The translations under genes were made by a program, and so were the position numbers. A stretch of 64,000 nt of DNA from Lotus japonicus (taxonomy: Eukaryota; Streptophyta; Magnoliopsida; Fabales; Fabaceae), in contig NC_080044.1 in the NCBI RefSeq assembly GCF_012489685.1, positions 50,964,964-51,028,963 of the forward strand. Direction: 5' to 3'. The notes under the pieces are model-generated. The model did not search any database. It was not told where the DNA came from and worked only from the letters and a program-made list of their open reading frames with translations. Positions 1 to 10,675 of this stretch are shown here, in pieces (the first letter of the stretch is position 1; each line of letters begins with the position of its first letter).

Positions 1-1154
1 TTCTTGGAGAAAAATTTCCAGAATATGCTCTAGATTTTTGGAGAGAAATAGAATCATAAGGATCGCTAATGGAAAAAACCTTTGGAATTTGTTTAGTAAT
101 GAAATGTTTAGTAATGATGTGTGTCTAAAATATAAATTATTTGTTTGATTTGTAGAAGTTTTAGCAAAAAAAAAGCAAAATTTTTAAAAAATTGATTTTT
201 TTCATTTTTGAATTTGGAAAGGTAATTAATTATATTCATTAACTTTAGGTATTAATTAGAGTCATTAATAACTATTATAAGGGATAAAATGTTTAATATA
301 GATTAAAATTTTGGAAAAATAAATCAAACTTAATAAAAACATATGCTTATTTTATGATTTACCAAAAAAATCATGATGCTGGAAAAAAATATTTATTTGA
401 TTTGAAAACATTCATTTTCTCATCTTACTCATTCTACAACCAATTATTAATTAGATTTTCAACAATTATTATAATTAAGAAAGTTCAAATTTCAAATGTA
501 AAATTAATATGATATTTCCTTCCAATATATTTTTAAAAACGTGTTAAAGACATAAATTATAGGTTAGAAAATAATGATATTTTAAATTAAAAGTTTCAAT
601 ATTTATTATCAACACTGTTGTTGGAGTTGCACATACAAAGGATTCCAATTTTTGGAGTGTATCATATTTTTGAATTTGTAATAAAAAATTAATGTTAGAT
701 TTATTTTTAAAATAATTTCAAGTTATTTTTATATTTAAAATTAAAAAAAAGAAAAAGATTCGTAATAATACTTGAATTGTTACAAACTTTCATAAATATA
801 ACATTTAAAAATATACATTCAAGTGTATCATATGGAATAAGGAATTATTAATAATAAATGAAATTAAATAGGGTGAGAGATGAAATATGTTGTAACAAAA
901 AAAGTGGGATGTCTTTTTTTTTCTTGGAGGGAAAATGAATTATTTAGGAAGGGACATGTGACATAGACTTCTAGAAGGAAACATTATTTTCATATATATA
1001 TAGATATAGATATCATCAGTCTATAGTTTTTCTTTTTATTGTTTTATTTTAATTTTAAAATAAAACATACACAAAAAATCTTTACTTACACCAGGTTTGA
1101 GTGTAGTTAATCATTTGTTTATGACGTTTGTCTTGTGCACTAGATTTCTTTTTT
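1..1154. other. AT-rich intergenic spacer
   Basis: No gene is recognised here. The stretch is very AT-rich with short A and T runs and a TA-rich run near 993-1013. Open frames are short and do not resemble a known family. Confidence 0.6.
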
Positions 1155-1419
1155 ATAAGCCAAATTTTGTATTAAAATGAGTATAAGGGGTACTCAACCC
1201 AAATACAAGAGACAAAAAGACAAGGAACAAAACAAACTAAACAAAAGCACAGAATAAAAAACAAGAGTGCTCCAACTACAATCCTAAAGCCACAAGTCAA
1301 GCCACCAAAACAGCACACCAACACAAGAAGCAGCACCTTACAAACCACCAAGAACCAACGCCAAACAGCTATGCAAAGCCAACCAGCCATTGCCCCCATC
1401 AGCACCCCACACCCAGGAC

Positions 1420-1422
1420 CAA
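1420..1422. repeat. CACTA target-site duplication, left copy (CAA)
   Basis: CAA directly precedes the CACTA terminus and is repeated at 11091-11093 after it. Confidence 0.85.
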
Positions 1423-1439
1423 CACTACTAGAAAAAAGA

Positions 1440-1860
1440 CTTTTCACATCAGGGTTTTCACATCGGTTAATCAATTACCTGATGTAAAAGATAACGCGGT
1501 GGCAATATTGAAATTATAGTGAACTTTTATGATAGTTTTCACATCAATTGGAAATATGTCTGATGTGAAAAGTAATTAGGAAACACTTTTTACAACGGTT
1601 GTTAGAATAAGCGATGTGAAAGCTAAATGCGGTGGCATTTTTGAAATTTTAATGAAATACTTTTTACATCGGTTATAATATAAGCGATGTAAAAAGTCCA
1701 TCTTTTCTTTAGTTTTCATATCGGTTATAATATAACCGATCGGTTATAATATAACCGATGTGAAAAGTCTCTGTTTTTTAGTTTTCACATCTGTTTTATT
1801 ATAACTGTTGTGAAAGATCACTCTTTTTTTAATTTTTACACGGGATACAAAGAATAGTAT
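1440..1860. repeat. CACTA 5' subterminal repeat array
   Basis: Repeated short units of the TTTTCACATCGG type occur in both orientations, several forming near-perfect hairpins around TATAATATAACC. One palindromic unit is directly duplicated at about 1720-1760. In CACTA elements such arrays are the binding sites for the TnpA-type DNA-binding protein; that role is from family knowledge. Confidence 0.75.
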
Positions 1861-3128
1861 TCTTTCAAAGCTTTCTTCCTCTTTCACCGTTGAAAACCTA
1901 AGTCGCCTACGCTCTTGCTCCTCTTTCGCTGTTGCTCGCCGTCGCTCGCCGTCGTTTGTGCGTTGTGCAGGTCCTGTTTCGCCGTTGTTCGCCGTCGCTA
2001 GCTCACCGTTCACCTCACTCTCATTCTCTCTCAGTCTCGCCGTTGTTCCGCAGTCGCTCGTCGTCGCTCGTGCAGCTCTGTGGTCCACTTTGATTCCTTG
2101 CGTTAAGGTGCGTTGCTTTCTTGTTCTTTGTTTCATGGATTGGAGCATATTGTTTGATATGGGTTTTGAAGTTTGCAGTGTTCATGTGAGGTGAACGGTG
2201 ACCTGGTTACAGATGAAACGGTAGGAGTGTAGGATGGTAATGTCGGAGATGTTAAGAATGTGGGTGGGGGTGACATAGACATGCACTTGCTGACACCAAA
2301 AAGTTGACCCTTTTGGGCTGTGATGAGATGAGAAGAACATGTTCTATTCCCCTTCTATTTCATTACATGGAAAACATGGAATCATTCACCATAGATTTTG
2401 TGAGTCTTTGAAAACTCTGAAACACTCTGCTAAGTGCTTCCTACCCCTTTCATTGACTCTGATGAGATATCAATTATTGGAAAAAGAAGAATACATCACT
2501 CACTTCATTTTCTGATTGACACAATTGGCACCCAGATCAGTGATTGAACCAGCTCAAAGAAGCAGTCAAGGCGTGTTATTTTTTCTAATTTATAAACTTT
2601 TTTTGCTGGCTTTGAAGGTGACCCAGTTGGGAATTCAAGATAAACTTGTGATTTAATGCATGTCCATTTGAGTATTGGATTGGTTTTTGTTGTAGCTGTG
2701 TAAGATTCCTTTGTTGGTGTGTTGAATTTGTCATGGATCATGGTGTTTCCTTTTGTGAATTACTTGTTGGATTTCAATCATTTTATTCTGATAGACCAAG
2801 CTTTTTAATTCTCAATATCCTCATTCATTTTCTTATGCCAGGTTTTCTAATCAAAACATTTCATCTCTTTTCGTAGTTTCCTTAGTTTGGGACTATACTA
2901 TTTCAGATTTTGTATGTTGTTTTATTTAGGGACAGAGTGTGACTGGGAGGACTCAAGCTTTTTTGTTTGCATCAAATTTTGCAGAATACTCGAGCGTTAT
3001 GCATTGATTTGATTCCTTCTATTCATGATTGAAACTCAACTGAAGTGATCCACTCTTAGTTTGAGCTCTGAGGTTTAACTGAAGCCGACCAATATCTAAA
3101 CTTAACGGGTTCCTTTATTCGGCTGAGT
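1860..3128 (+). other. Captured 5' flank/5' UTR of a MUB-like gene inside CACTA
   Basis: Non-repetitive sequence between the 5' array and the MUB start codon. It begins with a C/T-rich, CG-containing zone (about 1870-2100) like a plant gene leader. The last 100 bases before 3129 read like an ordinary 5' UTR. No other coding region is recognised, and the small ORFs here are not convincing. Confidence 0.45.
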
Positions 3129-4625
3129 ATGGCGGAGAGCCAAGATCAACTAGAGATCAAGTTTCGATTGAGTGACGGGTCGGATATTGGCCCCAAAAGT
3201 TTTGCTGCTGCTACTAGAATTGCAGCACTGAAAGAAAGTATTCTTGCTCAATGGCCGAAAGGTTAGCTTTTGCTGTCTTTCTTTAATTTTTTGCATATCT
3301 TTTTGCTCTTCCTATGAATACTAAGATATCTCAATGTGAGGAAGTGTTATGTTTTCCCGTTTATCATGACTCGTGAACGTTGTGCTGCAAATTATGAAAG
3401 ATTGGTGGTTGGGTGGAGTGAATCACATGGAGGTAAAGGACCATTATGTGGATGTATTGACATATAGAAGGGATATATTGAGATAGAAGAAGTCATGATT
3501 GACTTGATTTGAGTATATGGTTGCAGATCATGCTTGTGATAATGCACTAGGGATGTAGTTCATTCTTGTGATCAGAATTGAGAGCAATGAATGAACAGTA
3601 TGCTGGCTATATCAAAGACAGACAGAATTTTCATTTAATGTAATCTTGTGACTTTTAAGTGTGTCAGAGATATAATGTCCTGCAGATTCTTGTGCATAAG
3701 TGTTGAGACTTGAGCATGTCTTTGTGTTGTACCATAGTTTAGTTAGCTCCCTTCTTTCATAGAGAAATTGAGTAGGCTTTGCATTAATAGAAAGACATTT
3801 TCATCATAAAAAGGCACTCTTTAGGGATTCACAAATTGTATAAAAAGTCTAAGCTGACAAGATCTGGAATGTAGCAAGTGAAGCAAAGTAGAGAAGATGT
3901 GTTTGTGTTAATATTATAGGATCCAATTGAATTGATTAGGTCATATTTTGAACCAATGGTAGTTGTTGGTTCAAGTGGTACATGCTTGATTCCCCTTGAG
4001 CAAGGTGTCGGGTTCAAGTCTTATGTATGAAAAAACTCTGCTTAGAGAGCCTCACAAGGATGTAGATGTTCATGGCTCGAGCAGAATTGACTCCTGTGGA
4101 GAATACATGTGTTAGATCAGATATCTCTCTTAAAAAGTAGTTAGCTAAACTTATATTTCTTCTCTTTTATACCATGCTGTCTGCCTGTTCCTCCTTGAGA
4201 GGTTCAAGATTGATGCCTTCTAAGTGTTGGTGCACTTACCACATGACATTACTTTCTCAAATCCATAAATGAATTTTGAAAAATTAAGGTAGTTTACTGG
4301 TTTTTATTCCTTATTAGTTTCTCTAGAGTATTATTTGCAGCTAAGTGTCCATGTCATATGCCTTTCATGGACCTTATCATATGTGTTCACATACTAATAT
4401 ATTTACAGCCATGCATTTAAATGTTTGTGTAATTTGGTTCAATATATTATGAGGTCTCACTCTAAACATTTTGCCATACATTTTAGCAATATATGAGATG
4501 TAAGATTGTGTTTCTGTTTTGAAGACAAGGAGTATGGCCCAAAAACTGTAAAAGATGTGAAGTTAATTAATGCCGGAAAAATATTGGAGAACAGAACAGT
4601 GGGGGAATGCCAGAGTCCATTGTGA
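3129..4625 (+). pseudogene. Captured MUB (membrane-anchored ubiquitin-fold protein) gene fragment
   Basis: Exon 1 (3129-3261) starts at an ATG in good context and encodes MAESQDQLEIKFRL followed by DGSDIGPK. Intron 1 is 3262-4524 (GTTAGC to GAAG). Exon 2 (4525-4625) continues in phase with GPKTVKDVKLINAGKILEN. These are the signature segments of plant MUB proteins, ubiquitin-fold proteins of about 117-120 residues that are prenylated at a C-terminal CaaX box and dock E2 enzymes at the plasma membrane. The reading frame ends at a TGA at 4623 after 77 residues. Downstream bases still resemble the next MUB segment but only with frame changes, and no CaaX end is visible. The fragment lies wholly inside the CACTA element, so it is a transduplicated copy rather than the parental gene. 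Function as a short ubiquitin-fold peptide is possible but unproven. Confidence 0.8.
3950..4140 (+). repeat. tRNA-derived SINE-like sequence in the captured intron
   Basis: A pol III A-box-like GGTTCAAGTGG at about 3968 and a B-box-like GGGTTCAAGTC at 4010-4020 lie about 35 bp apart, as in tRNA-derived plant SINEs. The tail boundary is unclear and I see no firm target duplication. Confidence 0.4.
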
Positions 4626-5239
4626 AATCCCCCTGGTGGAGCTATGGCGCTATATTATTATGTCCTTTTACACTAAAATGTATAACTTACTTCGATGATA
4701 GTTTTTTATATAGAGCTATGGCGGTTTATCAATTGGCTGAGGGTAATAAAAAAAAGACTCAATGGCTTCATCCCAAAGTAAGTGTAGTGTAGATTATGGT
4801 TGCGTCTTGATGTTGCTGTTTATACTACTTAACACTGGCTGTAATATGTACTGTTTTGATATATATTCAGTGTATAAAAATCTATTCATTTGTAGGCAAG
4901 GTTGCAGCCTAATTTATGCTTATGGTGCTGGTGGCTTTCCTGCTTGGGGCATTAATTTGCTGAACTGTTGCTGTTTTGCCGAATTGTTGCTGTGTTGCTG
5001 TTTAACTATTTTGTCATAATTTCATGAGTTGTTGCTGTTTAACTACATTTAAAGAACTAGAATTGCTGAATTGTTCTAGTTCTTTTTAGGCTATTATGGT
5101 TTTTTTTATTTCCTGGGACCTTGGATGTTTAACTCACTTGAGAGAGTGTGTTCTCAAGATCTCTTTTTATTTTAATAAATTTTCATTAAAAAAAATATGT
5201 ATATTCAGGTCAAATTCGTGTAAAAAAAATAAAATGGTT
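4626..5239. other. CACTA interior downstream of the MUB fragment
   Basis: Decayed MUB-like bases continue to about 4790 in shifted frames. The rest is T-rich sequence with a repeated TTGCTGTTT motif (4960-5045). No gene is recognised. Confidence 0.4.
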
Positions 5240-5577
5240 GAGCATTTACATCGGTTTTTAGTCTAACCGATGTGAAAAGTATATCTTTCACATCGGTTTT
5301 TTGTGTAACCGATGTGAAAAGTATACATTTCACATCGGTTTTTTGTCTAACTGATGTGAAAAGTATACCTTTCACATCGGTTGGCTGACTGAACCGATGT
5401 GAAATGTACAATTTTCACATCGGTTGGCTTACTCAACCGATGTGAAATGTTTACTTTTCACATCGGTTGGCTGGCTGAACCAATGTGAAAGGTATACATT
5501 TCACATCGGTTGACTGACTGACCCGATGTGAAAAGTGTACATTTCACATCAGTTGGTTGACTTAACCGATGTGAAAG
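5240..5577. repeat. CACTA 3' subterminal repeat array (first part)
   Basis: About ten alternating units of TTTCACATCGGTT and AACCGATGTGAAA, each separated by a few bases such as GTATAC. The array resumes at 10964 after the nested chromovirus. Confidence 0.8.
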
Positions 5578-5959
5578 GTATACAGACCCTTTGGTCAGGC
5601 CCAGATTTGGGAAGGTATATACTAGAAAGCCCAAACAGGTGCAAGCTGTACCTGATGAGCTAACCTTCTAGAAGGTATCTTTTCAAAATAACCACCAGGT
5701 GAGGTGGCAGCACCCATGTGGGTGAGGGGGGGACCATAGGCATTTGAGTATATAGGTTGGTTATGGAGAGAGAATTGGTTAGGTAGAAATTATTCTGGAA
5801 TTAGGAGAGATTGAGCACTCTCGAATTGCTCAAGGTTATCTTGTATTTTTCCTTATTTGTAATTCCCCTAAACACTGCTTCTGGGTTTATCCAGAGGATT
5901 CAGTGCTATAATTCATATCATCTTCTTCATTCAGTGCTCTATTTTTCTGGTACCTAACA
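5578..5959 (+). repeat. Chromovirus 5' LTR
   Basis: Repeated at 10582-10963. It ends in ACCTAACA. Its first two bases read GT where the 3' LTR has TG, so the outer edge is slightly altered. A possible TATA box, TATATAGG, lies at 5749-5756. Confidence 0.9.
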
Positions 5960-5960
5960 T

Positions 5961-5972
5961 TGGTATCAGAGC
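5961..5972 (+). other. Primer-binding site (tRNA-iMet)
   Basis: TGGTATCAGAGC is complementary to the 3' end of plant initiator tRNA-Met and lies one base after the 5' LTR. Confidence 0.9.
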
Positions 5973-5995
5973 TCCCGATCCAAAGGGAGCTTTGT

Positions 5996-8900
5996 ATGGT
6001 GCTTACCCGCAGCGCTATGGAATCGAGAGTCGACAATCTGGAGCGTTCCATTACGGAGATGAAGGAAGAAGCTCACGAACAGTTCGAGGAGCTCCGACGA
6101 CTCTTCATGAGTCGCGAGCGCCGTCGCACCAGGGGACGTTCCAACACCCCGCGCCACCGGCGAGTTTCACGCGACCACAATTCTGTTTCTCTGGCTCGTT
6201 CAGACGACGGGTCGCGAACCGGGTCACGAACCGGGTCACGAGCTGTGACTCGTAGTCGTGAACCTCACGAGCACGTTCATCATCGGAGCCATCTTCGAGC
6301 CGTCACAGGTCGACGTGTGGATATCCCGATGTTCAATGGTAACGACGCTTACGGATGGATTACCAAGGTGGAGAGGTTTTTCCGACTCAGTCGAGTCGAA
6401 GAAACCGAGAAGGTTGAGATGGTGATGATCGCCATGGAGGACCGCGCGCTCAGCTGGTTCCAATGGTGGGAGGAGCAAGCTCCAGTGCGAGCTTGGGAAC
6501 CGTTCAAACAGGCCTTGATTCGCAGGTTTCAACCTGAACTGGTTCAGAATCCTTTCGGGCCTTTGCTCAGTGCTAAGCAGAAGGGAAGTGTTATGGAATA
6601 CAGGGAGCATTTTGAACTCTTAGCTGCGCCTATGCGAAATGCTGACAGGGAAGTGCTAAAGGGAGTGTTTCTGAATGGGTTGCATGAGGAGATTAAGGCT
6701 GAGATGAAGCTGTATCCATCAGAGGATTTGGCAGATCTCATGGATAGAGCTCTTTTACTGGAAGAGAAAAACTCAGCCATGAGAGGAGGCAAATCCAAGG
6801 AGGAAGACAAACGAGGATGGAAGGAGAAGGGAGGATTTGGAGGAAGATTTTCTACTAATTCGGGAGAGACCAGAGGAAGGTCTATTTACCCTAATGTGAG
6901 TTACCAATCTAAGGGAGCAGGGGGAACTCAGGGGAATGAAGGGAAACCTCAGCATCTTAAGGAAGGGACTGAGAACACCAATAATGAAGGAAAAATCCCT
7001 GAAAGGAAATGGAATGGGGGACAAAGACTTACTCAAACAGAACTGCAGGAAAGGAGCAGAAGGGGTTTATGTTTCAAATGTGGAGAAAAATGGGGAAGGG
7101 AGCATATTTGTGCCAAGAAGAATTTTCAACTGATATTGATAGAAGGTGAGGATGAAGAGGAAGAAGAAGAAGTGTTTGAAGAGGCTGAGGATGGAGAATT
7201 TGTCTTGGAAGGGAAGGTACTCCAACTCTCTCTGAACAGTAAGGAGGGCCTAACTTCCAACAGGTCCTTCAAGGTGAAAGGGAAGATAGGAGAAAGGGAG
7301 ATCCTAATTCTAGTAGATTGTGGAGCCACCAGCAACTTTATTTCACAGGAACTAGTAGCAGAACTGGAAATACCAGTGGTTGCTACTTCAGAATATGTTG
7401 TGGAAGTTGGAAATGGGGCTAGGGAAAGAAATTCTGGGGTATGTAAGAATTTGAAGTTGGAGGTGCAAGGAATCCCCATCATTCAGCACTTCTTTATTCT
7501 GGGTTTAGGAGGAACAGAATTGGTGCTGGGGATGGATTGGTTGGCTAGCTTGGGTAATATTGAGGCCAACTTCCAGGATCTGATCATCAAATGGGAACTA
7601 AATGGACAAAAGATGTGTATGCAAGGGGAACCATCTTTCTGTAAGGTGGCAGCCACATGGAAATCTATAAAAAAGACAAAGCATGATGAGGGAGAAGAAT
7701 ATTTTCTCTCATATGAATGTTCAGAAGAGGAGCCTACAGCCAATGTCACTATACCTGAACTCTGGATCAAGCTTCTTACTGAATTCCCAGAGGTATTCCA
7801 GGAGCCAAAAGAGCTACCCCCCAAGAGGGCCACTGATCATGCTATTCTGCTACAGGAAGGAGCACCAATCCCTAACATCAGGCCCTACAGGTACCCTTTT
7901 TACCAGAAAAATGAGATAGAAAAGTTAGTAAAAGAAATGTTAGCTGCTGGAATAATTAGACATAGCACTAGTCCTTTTAGTAGCCCTGCTATTTTAGTGA
8001 AAAAGAAGGATGGTGGCTGGAGGTTTTGTGTGGACTATAGAGCACTTAACAAGGTGACTATTCCTGATAAATTCCCAATTCCAATCATAGATGAACTGCT
8101 GGATGAAATTGGAACAGCTGAGATTTTTTCTAAGCTAGACCTCAAATCTGGATACCATCAGATCAGGATGAGGGAAGAGGACATCCCTAAAACAGCATTC
8201 AGAACACATGAGGGTCACTATGAGTATTTAGTCCTACCTTTTGGTTTAACCAATGCACCATCTACCTTCCAAGCATTAATGAACCAGGTTTTGAGGCCAT
8301 ATTTGAGGAAGTTTGTGCTGGTATTTTTTGATGATATACTGATTTACAGCAATAATGTAGACCTACATAAGGAGCACTTGAGGGAGGTGTTACAAGTTTT
8401 AAGGGACAATCACCTAGTGGCCAATCAGAAGAAGTGTTCCTTTGGACAATCTGAACTCATCTACCTGGGGCATGTGATATCCAAAGAGGGTGTGGCTGCT
8501 GACCCTAGCAAGATAAAAGATATGCTGAATTGGCCTCTTCCCAAGAATGTGAAGGGATTGAGAGGATTTTTGGGATTGACAGGCTATTATAGAAGGTTTG
8601 TCAGAAACTATAGCAAGTTGGCTCAACCCCTAAACCAATTGCTCAAGAAAAACAATTTTAGTTGGAGTGCTGGAGCAACTCAAGCATTTGACAAACTAAA
8701 GGAGATCATGACAACTGTACCTGTTCTAGCTGTGCCTGACTTTCAGAAAACATTTGTGTTGGAAACTGATGCATCGGGGAAAGGGCTAGGAGCTGTACTT
8801 ATGCAAGGGGGGAGGCCAGTAGCTTACATGAGCAAAACCCTCTCAGAAAGAGCACAAGCTAAATCAGTGTATGAGAGGGAATTGATGGCAGTGGTGTTGG

Positions 8901-10675
8901 CTGTACAGAAATGGAGGCACTACCTCTTAGGCTGCAAATTCATAGTCCACACTGATCAAAAGAGTTTAAGGTTCTTGGCTGAACAAAGGCTCATGGGAGA
9001 GGAGCAACAAAAGTGGGTTTCCAAACTCATGGGATTTGATTTTGAAATTAAATACAAGCCAGGTATTGAAAACAAAGCAGCAGATGCTCTCTCTAGGAAA
9101 CTACAATTTTCTGCCATTTCCTCAGTTCAATGTGAAGATTGGGAAGATTTAGAAACTGAGATTCTAGCTGATGACAAGTATCAGAAAATCATTCAAGAGA
9201 TCACCACTCAAGGACCAGTTCCAGCTGGTTACCACATGAGGAGGGGCAGGCTTCTGTACAAAAACAGAATTGTTCTACCTAAGACTTCCGGGAAGATTCC
9301 TATCATACTACAAGAATTTCATGACTCAGCTGTTGGGGGACATGCTGGAATTTTCAGGACCTACAAGAGAATTTCTGCTCTATTCTTTTGGGAAGGAATG
9401 AAGCTGGATATCCAAACCTATGTCCAAAAATGTGAAATATGTCAGAGAAACAAATATGAGACACTTAATCCAGCTGGTTATCTTCAACCACTTCCCATTC
9501 CCTCACAAGTTTGGTCTGATATCTCAATGGATTTCATTGGAGGTTTGCCAAAAACTATGGGAAAGGACACCATTTTGATTGTTGTGGACAGGTTTACCAA
9601 ATATGCACATTTCCTAGCTCTATCTCATCCCTATAATGCTAAAGAAGTTGCAGAACTCTTCATCAAGGAAATTGTTAAGTTGCATGGGTTTCCTACATCT
9701 ATAGTCTCAGATAGAGACAGGGTGTTTCTGAGTTCTTTTTGGTCTGAATTGTTCAAGCTTGCTGGGACCAAATTGAAGTTCAGTTCTGCTTACCATCCTC
9801 AAACTGATGGGCAGACTGAAGTGGTGAATAGGTGTGTTGAGACCTATTTAAGGTGTGTGACTGGGGCTAAACCCAAGCAGTGGCCAAAATGGTTAAGTTG
9901 GGCAGAATTTTGGTATAACACCAACTACCATTCTGCCATCAAAACCACTCCGTTTCAAGCTCTGTATGGAAGAGAACCACCAGTGATCATTAAGGGAACT
10001 GATTCATTAGCTTCAGTAAATGAAGTGGAAAAGATGACAGCAGAGAGGAATCTATTTCTGGACACATTAAAGGAGAACTTGGAGAAAGCCCAAAATAGAA
10101 TGAAACAGCAAGCTAACAAGCACAGAAGAGACATACAACTGAAGGTGGGAGACATGGTTTATCTCAAAATCCAACCTTATAAGCTTAAGAGTTTAGCTAG
10201 AAGGAAGAATCAAAAGCTTAGTCCAAGGTTCTATGGCCCTTATCCTGTGATTGAGAAGATCAATGCAGTAGCTTATAAACTCCAACTGCCAGAGGGTAGT
10301 CAAGTACACCCTGTTTTTCATGTTTCTTTACTCAAGAAGGCACCTAATGAAGGAGTCAACAGTCAGCCACTTCCAGTTTACATGACAGAAGAGTGGGAAC
10401 TTAAGGTGGAACCTGAGAGCATTATTGATTCCAGGGCAGGGGATAAAGGTACTGTGGAGGTTCTGGTCAAATGGAAGAACATGCCGGAGTTTGAGAACTC
10501 TTGGGAAGACTACACTGAACTGTTGGAACAATTTCCTGAACATCACCTTGAGGACAAGGTGATTCTTCAAGGGGGGAGAGATGATACAGACCCTTTGGTC
10601 AGGCCCAGATTTGGGAAGGTATATACTAGAAAGCCCAAACAGGTGCAAGCTGTACCTGATGAGCTAACCTTCTAG
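5996..10675 (+). CDS. Chromovirus Gag-Pol polyprotein, intact
   Basis: A 1559-residue ORF from the first ATG after the primer site; the upstream in-frame TTG at 5960 would read through the primer site and is not a credible start. Order of domains: coiled-coil N-terminus, retrotransposon gag domain (about 110-270), zinc knuckle CX2CX7HXC near residue 359, aspartic protease with DCGATSNF near 441, reverse transcriptase with FFDDIL near 779, RNase H with TDASGKGLG near 925, integrase with an HHCC finger and a DDE core (first D near 1179), and a chromodomain-like tail around VLVKWKNMP near 1488. All catalytic motifs inspected are present. The last ~30 codons lie inside the 3' LTR. It acts in cytoplasmic particles and integrates cDNA into chromatin; the tail would target chromatin marks (family knowledge). 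Confidence 0.92.
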   Translation: MVLTRSAMESRVDNLERSITEMKEEAHEQFEELRRLFMSRERRRTRGRSNTPRHRRVSRDHNSVSLARSDDGSRTGSRTGSRAVTRSREPHEHVHHRSHLRAVTGRRVDIPMFNGNDAYGWITKVERFFRLSRVEETEKVEMVMIAMEDRALSWFQWWEEQAPVRAWEPFKQALIRRFQPELVQNPFGPLLSAKQKGSVMEYREHFELLAAPMRNADREVLKGVFLNGLHEEIKAEMKLYPSEDLADLMDRALLLEEKNSAMRGGKSKEEDKRGWKEKGGFGGRFSTNSGETRGRSIYPNVSYQSKGAGGTQGNEGKPQHLKEGTENTNNEGKIPERKWNGGQRLTQTELQERSRRGLCFKCGEKWGREHICAKKNFQLILIEGEDEEEEEEVFEEAEDGEFVLEGKVLQLSLNSKEGLTSNRSFKVKGKIGEREILILVDCGATSNFISQELVAELEIPVVATSEYVVEVGNGARERNSGVCKNLKLEVQGIPIIQHFFILGLGGTELVLGMDWLASLGNIEANFQDLIIKWELNGQKMCMQGEPSFCKVAATWKSIKKTKHDEGEEYFLSYECSEEEPTANVTIPELWIKLLTEFPEVFQEPKELPPKRATDHAILLQEGAPIPNIRPYRYPFYQKNEIEKLVKEMLAAGIIRHSTSPFSSPAILVKKKDGGWRFCVDYRALNKVTIPDKFPIPIIDELLDEIGTAEIFSKLDLKSGYHQIRMREEDIPKTAFRTHEGHYEYLVLPFGLTNAPSTFQALMNQVLRPYLRKFVLVFFDDILIYSNNVDLHKEHLREVLQVLRDNHLVANQKKCSFGQSELIYLGHVISKEGVAADPSKIKDMLNWPLPKNVKGLRGFLGLTGYYRRFVRNYSKLAQPLNQLLKKNNFSWSAGATQAFDKLKEIMTTVPVLAVPDFQKTFVLETDASGKGLGAVLMQGGRPVAYMSKTLSERAQAKSVYERELMAVVLAVQKWRHYLLGCKFIVHTDQKSLRFLAEQRLMGEEQQKWVSKLMGFDFEIKYKPGIENKAADALSRKLQFSAISSVQCEDWEDLETEILADDKYQKIIQEITTQGPVPAGYHMRRGRLLYKNRIVLPKTSGKIPIILQEFHDSAVGGHAGIFRTYKRISALFFWEGMKLDIQTYVQKCEICQRNKYETLNPAGYLQPLPIPSQVWSDISMDFIGGLPKTMGKDTILIVVDRFTKYAHFLALSHPYNAKEVAELFIKEIVKLHGFPTSIVSDRDRVFLSSFWSELFKLAGTKLKFSSAYHPQTDGQTEVVNRCVETYLRCVTGAKPKQWPKWLSWAEFWYNTNYHSAIKTTPFQALYGREPPVIIKGTDSLASVNEVEKMTAERNLFLDTLKENLEKAQNRMKQQANKHRRDIQLKVGDMVYLKIQPYKLKSLARRKNQKLSPRFYGPYPVIEKINAVAYKLQLPEGSQVHPVFHVSLLKKAPNEGVNSQPLPVYMTEEWELKVEPESIIDSRAGDKGTVEVLVKWKNMPEFENSWEDYTELLEQFPEHHLEDKVILQGGRDDTDPLVRPRFGKVYTRKPKQVQAVPDELTF
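10569..10581 (+). other. Polypurine tract
   Basis: AAGGGGGGAGAGA lies immediately 5' of the 3' LTR start TGATACAG. It is the plus-strand priming site in family terms, and it also codes in frame for Gag-Pol. Confidence 0.8.

Noticed and set aside
1744..2148. 134-codon minus ORF in the CACTA 5' region
   Set aside because: It spans subterminal repeats and the captured leader in antisense, with biased low-complexity composition.
5205..5580. Regularly spaced palindromic repeats resembling a CRISPR array
   Set aside because: Units alternate in orientation, spacers are only a few related bases, and they lie in a CACTA subterminal zone of a plant genome.
5960..5995. In-frame TTG start upstream of the chromovirus polyprotein
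   Set aside because: It would translate the tRNA primer-binding site; the first ATG at 5996 is the credible start.
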